A stretch of DNA of 64,000 nucleotides from Mycoplasmopsis glycophila (GCF_900660605.1 NZ_LR215024.1:496001-560000), one strand, 5' to 3'; positions 1 to 14,397 are shown, counted from the first letter of the stretch. The notes: generated by a model not told the origin, from the sequence alone. Numbers and translations are program-made.

Positions 1-3000
1 AAAAGCGTGTAAATAATATTCTAAATAATAATGCAGCAAAATCAAAAACAAAAGAATCTTTAGACCAAGATATCTTTACTGATGAAGATGGTAAAGAAAA
101 ATTACTTATGCGAATATTACAACCTAACTTCATCAATCTTTCTAAAGCTGCTACAGAAGCAGAAGCAGAAATTTCAAAAACAGTTTCAACTGATAGCAAA
201 TTAACAAACAAATTAAATGAGCTTTCTGAAAATGTCAAAAAAGCAAAAAGAATGTATTCGACAGAAACAAAAGCTGTTTCAATTGATCAATTAACTGAAA
301 AACTAAAAATAAATATTTTAGAAGTTAAGATCTTAATAGATTATCAAAATATTAAAGAAAAAATTAGTTCTTCAAGTATTTCGGAATCTGATAAAGCACC
401 AATTGAAGCTTTATATTCTCAATTCGATTCGGAGTTTGCTGCTTTATCTGCAAACGAAAAAATTCCTACTAGCGATGAGCTTCAAGCAATTAAGAACAAA
501 TATCTAATTGATGCAACTTCATATCTTAGTGTCACAACTCCTTCTGATCATTTAGATCCTGTCAAAAATAATATTATTTTACAAGTATTCGAAGATACTA
601 AAGAATTAAGAAAAATAATTAATCTTGCTAATGAATACTATAACGAAAGACAAAAAGAAGGTGATTCAAACATCATTGACACAGAAAAAGTTAAAGAGCT
701 TTATAAAGAACTCCACACATTAATAGAACAAGCAGAAACTGAAATTGCTAAAAAACCAAATAGTGAAGATGCAAAAGCTCATAGACGTTATGATCTTCAA
801 AATAAAATTGAACAAATTAGATTGGAAAAACTTAAACAAGCTAAAAGTTTACTTATTGAGACGGAAAAATTATATAATGAAATGACAGAGCTGGGTTGAA
901 CACCTTATAAAACAAGCAACTACGAAACTAAAGCGATTAATGATTTAAAATCAATTACAAAAGATCAATCTGGACAAGATAATAGTCAATTACCTGATAA
1001 TGTAACAATTAAAGATGTTAACTTAAAAATTTACTACGCTAACAAAGAACTTAATAACCAAAAAAGAAAAATTTGAGAAGCGAAACAAAACAAATTTAAC
1101 GATGAATATAAAAAATTAGATATTTTAGTTCAAGCATTTAACAATACAATCGCAAGAAGCGGAATAGATATTAAGCAAGAAGAATATGATGTTATAAAAA
1201 CACTTAAAAATCAATTACAAGAGAGAGGAACTATCTCTTATGAAGATATTTCAAAATGAAATGAAGAATCATTTAATACAAGATATCCTTCAACTGAAAA
1301 TAGTTCATATTCTTTATTTACGCAAGAAATTCAAATGATTCTTAAAGCTGGTATTACACAAATTGAAACAGCAATTAATACTTTTAATGCTATTTACATT
1401 GAAAATATGAAGAGTTTTATTGGCCAAGAACAAAATAGAACCAAAGGAATCATTAGAGATTTCAAAGAAACTATTGCTCCATTTATCAATTCTTCAGAAT
1501 CTAATAAAGATAGCTTATTCAAACAATTAGGAATGGGTAAAGTAATCAATATTTTCAACAACACTTTCATTACCGCGTATGAAAAGTTTTTAGGTTCTAC
1601 AACAGAAACAAACTATAATGATTTAATAACTAATACAGATCCTCAAGTAATGGTTAAAAATTCAACAGAATTAAATGACCTAAAAAAACTACTTAAAGAT
1701 TTAGTTTCGCAAATTCAAGAAGACTTTAAAGATCTTTATACAATTAGAGCAAACTTAAATCAAATTATTACGGATTTAGATACTGATATTAATACAGAAA
1801 GAACAGCATATTGAGCTGCAAGAACTTTATATGCACAAGCTTATAATAAATTCAAAAATCTAGTTGATAATTTAGTTCCTGATTTCATGAACATAGGTTC
1901 AAAAACACCTGCAAACCCTGGTGAAACACTTGCTGAATTAAAAGCAAGACAAAAAACATATATTCAAGATAAATCACAAAATATTGTCACAACAATCAAT
2001 GAAAGTAAAAAATTCTTTGATTGATTAGAAGATAACATTAATAATGAAGAGCTTTCATATCTAGTAACGCAAGCCAATTCAGATACTGATAAATTTGATG
2101 AATCTAAAAAATCTACTTTTGAAAATAAACCACGTAAATTACTTCTTTTAAATGAAGTTATTAATAAATATTTAGAAATTCAAGCAAAAGAAACAACAAG
2201 ATACAATGAATTTACAAATAAAATTAATGTTTTAGGAAGTGATTCAGCAACACAAGAAATGGACATTACAACTTCCAGGGATCTTATGTCTCTGTTCAAG
2301 AAGTTTAAATTCTCTTCAATTGATTCTGGAAACATTTTTAATTTAGACAATTTTAGAATTATTCTTAAGAGAAGATCAGACAATACTTGATATGAACTAG
2401 AAGATCAAAATAATGATTATTCAAAAACCAAAGTAAAATTTAGTGTTGTTTATAAATTTACACCAAAAAATGCAGATAATTTTGACAATTTAAATGATAT
2501 AGAATTTGCAAGTGATGAATTATCAATCAGTTTCAAAACTTCTTCTATTTTACAAATTCCTTCTGGAAGAAATATTTTTGTAACAAAAGACGAAAATGGG
2601 CAAGATGTATTCGGGCAAAATGCAAAACAATCTGTAATAAACATGAAAGATACAGGTTGATTCACAAGTTCTAAAACAGATGAACAGTTATTAAATGAAT
2701 TCTGAAATGGACTGAGTGATAAAATCTTTGGTGGTCTTGGTTCTTCGCATGCTATTTCAATTTCAGATGAAGATTACCAAAAAGCACACAATGCAACAGA
2801 TGCAAGCGAATTAACTGGAGCTGATGATAAAGTTGCAAAACTTATTAAAGAAGAAAAATTAGGACTTAAAATTTTAATACCTGTTTCTAATGCTTTTTCA
2901 GGTTCATGAACTAATATTATTGAATCAAATAATGGAAGATATAAAGTATATTTAAGTCCAGATGATAAAGAAATGATTGTTTATGGAATTTACCCAAGTA

Positions 3001-3722
3001 AACCAATTACTCAAGATGCACCTTATCCAACAAAAGATGGTATAGGTGATAAAGACTTACCTTTCAAACAAGCATATGGAAACTTATTTGTTGGTACAGA
3101 TATTTATAAAGCAATGCCACAAGTTGAAGTATTTAAATGAGTGTTTAAGTTTGAAATAGACGAAACAACTAAAGAAGTTAAATCATATATTAAACATCTT
3201 GAATCTAGAAACTTTACAAAAGTTCGTAGTTTAATGGTAGATGGATATAATTCTCTTGGTTCAAATGATACAGACAAACAAGTATGATCGGCTGATAAAT
3301 TTGCTGAATTTGTGCACAAAAACAATTTAGTATTTAAAGAAAATGATTCTAATTTAGAATTTAATGTGCCTTCTTCGACAGATTACAATAGTCTTAATAA
3401 CTTTACAATCAACTACAATAATCAACCTGCCCTTAAATACATTTTAAACCCACAAGATAGTGTCTTTGGATCAACTACAACACGTAATAAACAGGATTTA
3501 AAAAGTGCTACTGATGATTTTAAATTCTTCCAAAGAGGAATAGATCGTATGGGTGGAACGTTGATAGAAAATGGAACAATTAAAACTTTAAACGAATTAA
3601 AAGCTGTACACTGACCATATAGTTCAGATGAAAATAAAGCGCATGGTGATGCTATTTCTAACATTTTATCAATTCCATATCAAAGTACAATCCAAGAATT
3701 TAAATTCCAAATCAAAGATTAG
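1..3722 (+). CDS. Large surface-type protein, C-terminal ~1240 residues (5' end outside window)
   Basis: An open frame enters from the left edge (first full codon at base 3) and ends with TAG at 3720-3722. At least a dozen in-frame TGA codons are read as Trp. The first ~700 residues seen are Lys/Glu/Gln/Asn-rich and look helical or coiled-coil; the last ~500 are richer in aromatic residues and beta-prone, ending FKFQIKD. There is no recognisable enzymatic motif. Very large proteins of this build in mycoplasmas are usually surface lipoproteins or adhesin-like proteins, but the N-terminal signal lies outside the window, so location is inferred. A strong terminator follows at 3783. I do not recognise the family. 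Confidence 0.85.
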
Positions 3723-3782
3723 TCATTTAAATGCTATATTTTACTCAAAACACACTAGAATAGATTATTTCTAGTTTTATAC

Positions 3783-3823
3783 AAAAAACACCTTTCCCTA
3801 TTATTTAAGGAAGGGTGTTTTTT
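3783..3823 (+). terminator. Rho-independent terminator after the large surface gene
   Basis: A near-perfect 15-bp stem (AAAAAACACCTTTCC with GGAAGGGTGTTTTTT) with an 11-nt loop ends in a T run, 60 nt after the stop codon. The A-rich 5' arm could also let it act on the minus strand. Confidence 0.85.
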
Positions 3824-3866
3824 GTTGTAATAAAGTTGTCTTAATTAGCGCTTTTCTTATCGTTTA

Positions 3867-4040
3867 TATTAAGGTCTTTTTAATGGTTTACAAAACTAGG
3901 TTTTAGAAACGATTATAGCTCATTTGAGTTAGTTTGAATATAAGAAGCTGCTATTATTTCAAATAGAGGTTGTTTTGGTCTTTTGTCATAGTAATCTCAA
4001 ATGGCAAAAGGTGACTTTTCGATATTCTTATCTGGTAATG
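3867..4040. repeat. Left copy of 174-bp target-site duplication of the IS1634-type element
   Basis: These 174 bases are identical to 5909-6082 and abut the left inverted repeat exactly. The segment duplicates the last ~41 codons, stop codon and 46 nt of 3' flank of the minus-strand coiled-coil gene, so here it is an orphan gene end. IS1634-family elements are known for unusually long, variable target duplications. The stretch 3824-3866 before it holds nothing else I can identify. Confidence 0.95.
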
Positions 4041-5908
4041 TCCTGAGTTTCCAAGTTGGAAGCTCTTTTTTATACCTTCTACCTTATTACTTATATACAT
4101 AGTATATAAGTACAGTTTTTAATTATTTTAATTTTTTACAATGATTACAATGATAATAATGTATAATATAAATATGAGTAACTACATTCTGTATAAAAGA
4201 AAAAACCCAAAAGGAATTTACATTGCATTAGGAATATCAAAAGGATATGGTAAAGGGATTGGTAATTTAGTTGGATTAGGTTATTGAGAAGAAATTAAAG
4301 AAAAATATTCTCTGCAAAACATCGATGATTTAAAACCAATTGCTAAATTAGTTCCTGTTGGAGAAGATAAAATTGAAGTTAAAACCAAATTTTTTCAATT
4401 GCTTGAACCAACATCTGTCGAAACAAATGTGAAAAATGTTGGTATTGAATTGATTTATAAAGTAATTAAAGAACTAGATTTATTTAAAGGATTACCGAAA
4501 ACTAAACACAAATCTTTAGAAGAAGTATTAGAATTTATTGTTGCAACAAGAATAATTCAACCAAGAAGTTATATTTGTCAATACAAAAACAAAAATGACT
4601 TTTTACATGATATAGATATAAAAAAATCTTCAATTTATAACTATTTTGATACTTTTTTAGAATATAAAAATACAATTTTAGTCAATATTTATAACAAAAT
4701 GCAAGAATTGACAACTAGAAACACAAAATTAATGCATTTTGATAATACAACTGCTTATTTTCAAAGTTTTTCAAGAGATGGTTTGAGACAAAGAGGTTTT
4801 TCTAAAGATGGAAAGCATGATGAAGATCAAATTGTTGTGGCTATGGCAGTTGATAATAATGGTATTCCTTTTCACTATAAAGTTTTCGAAGGAAATACTG
4901 CAGATTCTAAAACTCTTGTGAAATTTTTAGTCGAAATGCAAAGGATTTACAAAACAAAAGACACAATAATAGTTGCTGATAAGGGTATTAGTCAAAATGC
5001 AAATTTAAGATATTTAGAGCAAAAAGGATATAAATATATAGTTCAGAAACGTATTGATATTCTTGGAAAAGAAGATAAAGCATTTATAGTAAATGATCAA
5101 GGGTTTGTTCAAGAAAATGATTATTTCACTAAATCTAGATTCGTCCAATCTGTTTGAGCTAAAAATAAAAATAAAAAAAGATATAGCGATACTTTTAGAA
5201 AACAATTTGTCTATTTTAGCCCTTCCAAACAAACTTTAGACAAAATAAAAAGACAAAATCTTATTAATAAATTGGAGAAAAAGTCTATTAACGGTGAATT
5301 ACCATTAAGTGCTTTGGTTCCTGAATATAAGAAAAAGTATATGGATGTAGATGGTAAAACAGTTGGAAGATTAAATATCGAAAAAATTAAAAAAGTCGCT
5401 AATGAAGATGGTTTTTATATGATTGAAACCAACATAACAAATATAGATTCAAAAGAAGCAAATGAAATATATAAGGGACAATGAAAAGTCGAAGAAGGTT
5501 TTAGAACTTTAAAATCAGCAATCGAAGTTAGGCCGATGTACGTTTATAAAGACGAACATATTCAATCTCATGTATTTTTATGCTTTTTATCTCTAATTGT
5601 TTTGAAATATTCCATTTATAAATTAAAGAAATTTTATAAAGATAATGGAGAGATCCAAAAACTCACAATGAATATGTTTATAGATGCATTGAAACTTATA
5701 ACAATCACAACAAAGACTGTGAATGGTAAAGTTGTAAGTGAAATCAAGAATAATTTAGACCCAGAACATAAGGAATTAAACAAAATATATAGTGATTTTC
5801 AATATGCAGTCGATGGTCTATCATTGTAATTTAAAAGCGCAAAAAACGAATACGCCTTATTTATAGGTGTATTCGTTTTTTTCTTCATTACAACTTGGAA
5901 ACTCAGGA
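4041..5908 (+). mobile_element. IS1634-family insertion sequence, intact, 1868 bp
   Basis: It is bounded by 17-bp perfect inverted repeats, TCCTGAGTTTCCAAGTT at 4041-4057 and its reverse complement at 5892-5908, and flanked by the 174-bp direct repeat. It carries one transposase gene of full family length. A terminator-like hairpin (AATACGCC.. / ..GGTGTATT) lies just after the transposase stop near 5848-5880. Overall size is close to that of IS1634. Intact ends, an unbroken transposase and identical target copies suggest a recent insertion that may still be mobile. Confidence 0.95.
4174..5829 (+). CDS. IS1634-family transposase (551 aa)
   Basis: This DDE transposase is read through TGA=Trp codons at the 37th codon and at 5155 and 5482. 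Likely catalytic residues are D190 (MHFDNTT), D269 (VADKG) and the Glu near residue 440 in a YKGQWKVEEGFRTLK motif, which matches the Y-(2)-R-(3)-E-(6)-K-type signature of the IS4 superfamily to which IS1634 belongs. The length is typical and there is no frameshift. The ATG at 4174 follows an AT-rich stretch with TATAAT at 4163-4168, so the message may be almost leaderless; no Shine-Dalgarno is visible. Confidence 0.95.
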
Positions 5909-6082
5909 TATTAAGGTCTTTTTAATGGTTTACAAAACTAGGTTTTAGAAACGATTATAGCTCATTTGAGTTAGTTTGAATATAAGAAGCTGCTATTATT
6001 TCAAATAGAGGTTGTTTTGGTCTTTTGTCATAGTAATCTCAAATGGCAAAAGGTGACTTTTCGATATTCTTATCTGGTAATG
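5909..6082. repeat. Right copy of the 174-bp target-site duplication
   Basis: It abuts the right inverted repeat and is identical over all 174 bases to 3867-4040. It still holds the authentic 3' end of the minus-strand coiled-coil gene, whose stop codon is at 5955-5957. The insertion therefore did not truncate that protein, and 46 nt of its original downstream sequence were kept. Confidence 0.95.
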
Positions 6083-9000
6083 TTGCAAGATAACCACGTG
6101 AATCAAGAGATACATTTGTTATTCGTTGCGCTTTAAATATTTGATAAAGATAAAGTGTGTTATCTTTGAATTTGTATTCTAATCTAAATACACCATCATT
6201 TCAAATACTTTTTGATTCTGACGAATTATTGATTTGATTATATTTTGATAAGCTCTTATATTCGATATTTTGACCTAACAATCTTTGATTAAAGTTTCCG
6301 CTTTTGAAAAGTGAAATTGGAAATAGTAAATAATTATTTTCAAGTTTTACACCATCTTTTAAGCTTATATATTCAATTTCGACATTTGAAAGACTTAATT
6401 TTAAATATTTAAATCCGTTAATTTCTATAATATTATCATTGCCAAGTCCAACAAGTTCTACTTTTCAGGTAAAATCAGCGTTATTTATCTGAATGTCAAG
6501 GTTTTGTCAAGCAAAACGGTTATTTGCTCCCCCAAAGGTAGATCATGCAAAATTAGGTTTATAGTTTGTACCTGTATAGGTATGAGCATCATCCGTTGTG
6601 CTTCCATAGAATTCTTTTAAAATTCGCATATTTTTATCGATACTACTTTTATAACTTTTAACAATGAGCTCTCTGCTATTTACTTGTTTACTCATAATTG
6701 TAATTAATCTTTCTTCTAAATTATCTACTTGGTTTTCTAATTCACGGAGCCTTATCTCTGCTACTTCTTTTTGTTTTTCAATATATCAAACGCTATTTTC
6801 TATCTCTCTTTTTTCTCGAGATACGTTTTCAATTTCTTTATTTTTTTGTAAAAGCAAATTATCCTTTTCTTCGATTTTATTTCTAGCTTCGGCTAGTTCT
6901 TTAATCTTTAAAAGTATTTGATCATCTTTTTCTTGAATTTTTGTTTCTAGCTCTTTATTAGCTTTTTCAAGCTCTGCTTTATTTGATTCTAGTTCTTCTT
7001 TTTCTTTGTTTATTGCTTCAATTTTTCTTGTAAGTCAATCAGTTTGGTCTTTACTAATTCTTTCGTTTAATTCCGTAATTTTTGTATCTTTTTGAAGAAT
7101 AACATTTTCAAGTGATTTAATTTGTCTTTCATTTTCTTCTTTTTGTTCTTTAAGTTTTGCTAATTCTTGATCTTTTAAACTAATATTTTTTTGAAGTTCA
7201 TTTTTATTATTTTCGATTACTTGATTTTTTGTTTCTAGTTCTCTTTTTGTATTTGTTAAATCAGAAACTTCTTCTTTTAGATGTAAGATATTGGTGTTAT
7301 TTTCCGCGATAATTGCATCTTGCTTCGATTTCGTCTCCTCATAATGCTTGTTTTGGAGTTGTAAAATTAAAGAAGATAGCTTTGTTTGATAATCAAGATA
7401 TTCATTTATTTTGTTATTAACGCTTTGCAAGCTTGTGTTATCATATTCAAGTTCAATTGTTTCATTTAATATTGTTTCTAATTCTTTTGTCATTGTGCTA
7501 TCTCCAATTTTATATACTAAAAGATTTCCTTGATTTTTAAGTTTGACATATCATTCTTTAATAATTAAAATGCGTGAGCTCGATTCTTGTAAATCATTTG
7601 TTTCTTTATTTTTATACTCTGTTAAATTATTTGTTAATATCTTTAACTTCTCTTGTGCTTTACTAAATTCAATTTCTAGAGTTTCAATGCTTGCTTTATA
7701 GCTAGTGTTTTCTTCGGTTAATTCGCCGATTTTGGAGTTCTTTAAATTAATTTGATCTTTAAGATTTGCGAGCTCATCTTTACTTTTTTGCAGCTCTTCC
7801 GAAATTTTGATAAATTCTTTTTGAAGTGGTACAAGCTTTTGATCGTTATATTCCTTAAATGCTTGAGAAATTAATTCTAAAGATCCATTTATAATGTCTT
7901 TGTACTGTGTTACAAAGTTTTCTTCAGAGTATTTTTCAAGTGTTTTTGTTAAGATTTCTTTTTGTTCTTCTAATGCTTTGATTATTTCGCTTATATTTTT
8001 GCTATCTTCTGTTTTTATAACTTCTAGAATCTTTTCTAGATCCTGAATTACATTTAAAATGTAATCTTTTAAGATCTCACGAAATTCTTCTTTATTAGCG
8101 CTTAATTCGCTTAATAATGCTTCTTTTGCATTATTAGTATTATCAAGGACTATCTTAAGTTCTTCTAGCTCATATTTAGAGTTTTTGAGTTCTTCTTTCA
8201 TTAATAAAAGCTCTCCTTGGAGATTTTCTTTTAGTTTGTTTATTTCTTTATATTTTTCAAATAAAGCATTAAAATCCCGATCATAAAGTATTTGTGTTTT
8301 ATTTAGTATATTTTGGTTAGTTTTACCAAATTTATCGACATCAATTACAATAAAGTTATTGATATTGTGATTAGCAACACCTGTTTCGTACTCTCTTTCT
8401 GCTATTTCTAATGCTTTTGAAAGTTCATTTTCATATTCGCCAAGGTAGTTCAAAACAGAGTTAGCTTCTTTTTTAAGATTTTCAGATACTTCAGAACTTG
8501 TGTATGAAAAATCTTTGTTTAAAAAGGAACTCACTTTTTCTTTTAGTGAATTAATATAAGAAACTTGCTCTTTGGAAGCACGAATTGTGATTTGCACCAT
8601 TTGTTTAGCTTTTTCGAATTGACTTGAAATTTCGCTTTCTTTTTCTGCAATTGTTTTTTGTTTTTCTTGCAATTCTTCTAAAAGCATCTTATTAAGGTTT
8701 AAATTTAAGCTACTGAGTGCATCATCGATTTCGATCTTTTGGTCAAGGAAACTGATTCCTTGATCTATTGAGTTAATCTTTATTTTATTTAACTCTTCGA
8801 TTGCTTTTGTTAATGCTTCAATAGTTTTTGTATATTCATTTTTAGTCTCTTGTTTTAAATTATTTTGTGAAATAGCTAGTGAATTTTCAATTTCTCTTTT
8901 TTGTGTTTCATAATTTTTAACAGCTTCAGCATGCTTGTTTTTTAAAATTTGAATCACTTCTTCTTCACTAGCTGGATGGCTATCGTGCAATTGATCAGAA

Positions 9001-9368
9001 GGTGCTAAAAAATTAATTTGTTCTCTTGTGATATAAATTGTTTCTGATTTTTCACGAGATTTTCTTAATAAACTTCGCATTAAGCGTGACGAATTATCTC
9101 TAAATGAATTATTTTGTCTAGTAACAATACCTAAATCTTCTTGTAGTTTTGTGATCGTTTGTTCTAATTTTTCTTTTTCAATTAAAAGAATTTGATTTTG
9201 TTTTTCAAGATCCGCAATTTTGAGTTTCAAAAGTACAATTTCTTTATCTTTTTGCTGAATTTGTTTTTTGTATTTTGCAACACAAGCATATGATAAACAT
9301 CCGGCAACAACAACTGACAAAATACCACAATTTGAACTTGCTATAATAAGTCATTTTCATTTCTTCAT
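5955..9368 (-). CDS. Giant coiled-coil membrane-anchored protein II (1137 aa)
   Basis: With UGA=Trp the frame runs unbroken from ATG at 9368 (GGAG 8 nt upstream) to TAA at 5955-5957. Residues 1-30 form a signal or anchor (MKKWKWLIIASSNCGILS then VVVAGC, lipobox-like with Cys24); the hydrophobic stretch continues past the Cys, so a plain TM anchor is also possible. Residues ~35-920 are almost continuous heptad-type coiled coil rich in E, K, L and N. Residues ~930-1137 are a separate Trp/aromatic-rich, probably beta domain. It is the second gene of an operon with the 1118-aa protein, 23 nt downstream. Its 3' end is the target of the IS1634-type insertion yet is intact. Function unknown; cytoskeletal or surface-scaffold roles are only guesses. 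Confidence 0.9.
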
Positions 9369-9391
9369 GGCTTTCTCCTTTTTTTGGATTT

Positions 9392-12300
9392 TTAATTATG
9401 GCTAGAAATAAGGTTGTTAATTTCGTTTTCTAATTCCGCTGGTAATTCTCATTCTTTTAAAACTTTGAGAGCTTCTGCAAAGACTTCTTCGCCATTATTT
9501 TTGTAAAATACAACATTCTTTTCCATGATTTCATCGAGTAGTTTTCTTAACATTGAAGCATATTGTCCCGGACGCGGCACTCTTCTACGTACATATCCAT
9601 TTGATTCTAATTCAATATCATAGGGCATTTCAGGAACATTCACTCTAATTCGATTATCTTCAGTTCAAGAACGATAAGTTTGCAAAATACCAATTGCTTT
9701 TTTAATGATTGTATTTGCTTTCATAACTAATTTAGCATAGGCGAGTTCTTTAATTTTTAAAGATTCAATTTCAGAAATAAGTTCATTTTTTTCTCGAATT
9801 AAGTTATCTAATTCCTTTTTATTCTTTTCATTTTGTTTGAGAAGCTCTTTTTTAAGATTGTTGATTTCTTTTTCTAAATCTCTGCGTTTTTTATTTTCGT
9901 TAATAAATCCATAATTGGTTTGATCACTTAATTTGTTGTATTTTAAAATTTGATCATCAAGTTGATTTCTTAATAGAACAAGCTTGTTTTCAAGGTCTTT
10001 TTCGCGTTTTTTAGCAGTTTCAAGAGCTTTAGTTGCAATTTGCAATTTTTCGGTGAGCGAGATTTTTTCATTACTTAATTTCTCATTGACTTCACTTAAA
10101 GATTGTATGTATGTTCTTGAGTATTCGATTTCCTTATCTTTTTCATTCAAGCGGCTAGTAATATCAACTATTTCTCTTTTTCTCGCATCTAATAATAATT
10201 TAAGATCATCACGTTCTTTATTATTTTCTAACGAATAAGAAAGGTGTTCTTCTTTGAGTTTTTTAAGTGCCTCTTCGCTTTTTGTTAGTGCTTTTTGAAG
10301 TTCTTCTTTTTCTCTTGTTTTAGTTTCAATTTCAAGATTAGTTTTATTTTCAAGTTCTATAAGCTCCGCTTTGAGATTTTCAATGCTTTTGGTTTTGTTA
10401 TCAAGCTCAAGGTTACTTCGTTCGAGTTCAGCATTTATTTTGTTAATATTTTCTTCAAGACTTCTATTTTCAGCACTAATCCGACTGATTGTTGTATTTA
10501 AATTGCTTATTTTCTTATTGTTTGAAGATTCTAGTTCAGTGAGTTTATTAATAAGGTTTTCCTTATCAGAAGTTAGATGATCTATTTTGAGAATTAAATC
10601 AGAATTAGTCTTTTCCAGTTTTGTAAGTTCAACTAATAAGTCATTTTTCTCGTTATTGATTTTAGTAAGTTCGCCTTCAACTAAACTGAGCTTATTCTTT
10701 TCTTCTTCAATTTTATTTTCCAGTTTGGCAATTAGAGCATTTCTTTCAGTTAGATTAGCTTCGGAATTTTCAAGTTCAAGCTTTTTCTTTTCAAGTTCTT
10801 TGGTAAGTAAGAAGACATTTGCAGATAAATTTCTTTTAATTAAACTTAATTCGCTCATTTTGCTATTTAATTTAGTTATTTTGGCATTATATTCATTGTT
10901 TTTTTCAATTTGTAATTCATTTTTGAGTTTGAGATTATCAATTTCATTGTTCAATATTTCAATTTTGCGATTGTGTTCATTTCTGGCTTCATCATAGCTT
11001 TTTATAACTTCCTTATTTTCGTTTGTAATTGATAAGATTTGATTTTTAAGATCTTTGATAAGCTGAATGTTATTATTTGATTCACCAAATATAGATGATA
11101 AAGAATAATTTAGATACTTAAGAATAACTAGATTATCATTTCATTTTTTTAAAATGTTCATTCCTTGTTTTGAAGCTTCATCATACTCGTTTTGAATGAA
11201 CTTAAAGTTGAGTTGCATTTCGTTATAAGCAAGTTCAAGTTTTTGTTTTTCTTTTTCAAAAACTTTAATTTTTGAGCGGATGTTTTCTTTGTCGCTATTA
11301 GAAAGAGATTCAGTGTTAAGTAAGGCAGAATTTTCTTTAATTTTGTTAACAAGCATTTGTTTTTGAATTTTGAGTTTTTCTTTTCTTAATGTTCAACTTC
11401 CAAGTTTGTTGCTAACTTCATTTAGCGTTCTAAAAATATTATCTTTAAGTGTTTTATCCTGTTCAATTTCAATGATAAACATATTAATTAATTCAAAGAC
11501 GTTTGATAAAACTTTGTAATTAACATCTGCTATAACTTTAAATAGAGAGCTAATATCGGTTATATTTAAGATTTTTTCAAATGGTTTATTTGCAATATCA
11601 AAGTAAATTTTATTTTGCAATTTAAGCGCACTTATATCTTTAATTGTTTTAGTGACTAATTTACTTTTCTCTAGGCTTATTCCTTCAATTTCAAGTACAG
11701 AATTTAATAAAGTGTGAATACCTTCAACAAAGATGCTAAACTTCTTGGAATAAGCAAATAAATAGGTTTTATAAATTAATTCTTTATCTTGATTTGATAA
11801 ATTAGTAGCTTTCATTTTTTCGTCAATAAAATCACTATCATGTTTTAATAAAGCTATCAAGTTACTGTTTTGAGCAAGGTATTTTTTAAGAATTTCAATT
11901 GAATGGAAATCCATCTCTTTAATGGTTTTAAAAGATTGAATTTCTTCTTTTAAAATATTGAATTTCGCATTTAAGTTTTGTAAAAAGATATTAAGTGCAG
12001 CATTGATTTTTAAGACTTGTTCTTCGAATGTTTCAAAAAAAGCTTTGATAAATTTGACAAAGTCATGATAGTTGTTTGTTGATATAGTATTAAAACTTGT
12101 TAGTTTTTCTGTATAAGTTTCTAAATAATTATGAACTTCATAACTTGTATCAATCAAAAAGTCGCTTGATGTAATTCTTAATAAAATTGAATTTCGAGTT
12201 TTGTCAATTATTTGATTCAAATTTCCTTTAAAACCTTCTAAATAACTACCAACTTCACTTTTTAAAAAATCTAATTTAGCAAGATGTGCTTGATCAAGCA

Positions 12301-12748
12301 CAAATGAGTTAGATTCACCTCTTTTTAATTTATCGATTTCGCTGATAGTTTCGAAATACTTTGTAAAAAGGTGTCTCTTAAGGTCTTCAACATTGATTTT
12401 AAAGGGCGAGTATCATTTTACTAAATTTTCAATTTCAGTCTTTTCTGATGTTTTTAAATCAATGATTTTATTAAGTTCTAAAACTTTATTTTCTTCTTCT
12501 GTTTTGTTTTTTTCTCAGTTGGTGATAATTTCGTTTATTTCATTTTCTTTATTTGTGTTTTCTTTGTCTATTTTGGTAAATTCGTTTTTGATTTTATCGC
12601 TTGATTTAATTAAAGAATCATTTATAAAAATTCTATTTGTACTACTATTTTTTAGAGTTTGTTGCAGCGCAAAAGTTGTAGCGATAATACCAACAACAGC
12701 CACGGATAAAATTGTCCATGTTACCTTGTTTTTCTTTTGTGTTTCCAT
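9392..12748 (-). CDS. Giant coiled-coil membrane-anchored protein I (1118 aa)
   Basis: One frame (UGA=Trp) runs from ATG at 12748, 5 nt after a perfect GGGAGG, to TAA at 9392-9394. A TM segment covers residues ~9-30 (VTWTILSVAVVGIIATTFAL) with a short basic N-terminus, so the bulk is probably outside. Residues ~40-450 are helical with moderately hydrophobic patches; ~460-1030 are dense coiled coil; the last ~85 residues are more globular (MPYDIELESNGYVRRR). An in-frame ATG at 12760 (MGGKMETQ) coincides with the expected transcription start of the upstream element at 12761-12801, so a leaderless alternative start is possible. Function unknown. Confidence 0.9.
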
Positions 12749-12760
12749 TTTTCCTCCCAT

Positions 12761-12801
12761 AATGTAGATAAGAAAAAGAAGCAAAAAAACAAAAAAAGAA
12801 C
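12761..12801 (-). promoter_or_regulatory. Shared promoter element, copy A (coiled-coil operon)
   Basis: On the minus strand GTTCTTTTTTT is followed, exactly 31 nt from its G, by TATCTACATTATGG. The same two blocks at the same spacing precede both peptide units (19526-19566, 19983-20023) and the C39 exporter (43764-43804). If TATCTA is the -10 box, transcription starts at or beside ATGG. A small inverted repeat (AGAACA / TGTTCT) overlaps its upstream edge at 12797-12813. Confidence 0.6.
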
Positions 12802-12885
12802 ACAAAATGTTCTCTAAAAATATAAAGTGTATAGTTTGGACGTTTGATAAAATTTAATAGATAGTAAAAATCTAAAGGAGCGAAA

Positions 12886-14322
<1,437 letters not shown>

Positions 14323-14333
14323 TAAAGCTAGAG

Positions 14334-14359
14334 CCACTTTCGCAATGAAAGTGGTTTTT
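14334..14359 (+). terminator. Terminator of the 6-phospho-beta-glucosidase gene
   Basis: CCACTTTC / GAAAGTGG stem with a 5-nt loop followed by five T, 11 nt after the stop codon. Confidence 0.85.
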
Positions 14360-14397
14360 ATTAACTTTAATTTGCAAAAATAAGCTTCAAAGTATAT

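Noticed and set aside
2180-3664. Minus-strand ORFs within the large surface gene
   Set aside because: They lie inside an unbroken plus-strand gene, with no SD and no family features.
7035-7493. A separate gene starting MTKELETIL with an apparent SD at 7503
   Set aside because: With UGA=Trp the upstream frame reads straight through into it without a stop, so it is an internal part of the 1137-aa protein.
6664-11000. Several plus-strand ORFs of 60-140 codons opposite the coiled-coil genes
   Set aside because: They are Ser/Phe/Leu-rich antisense readings of Glu/Lys-rich coiled-coil codons, without ribosome sites.
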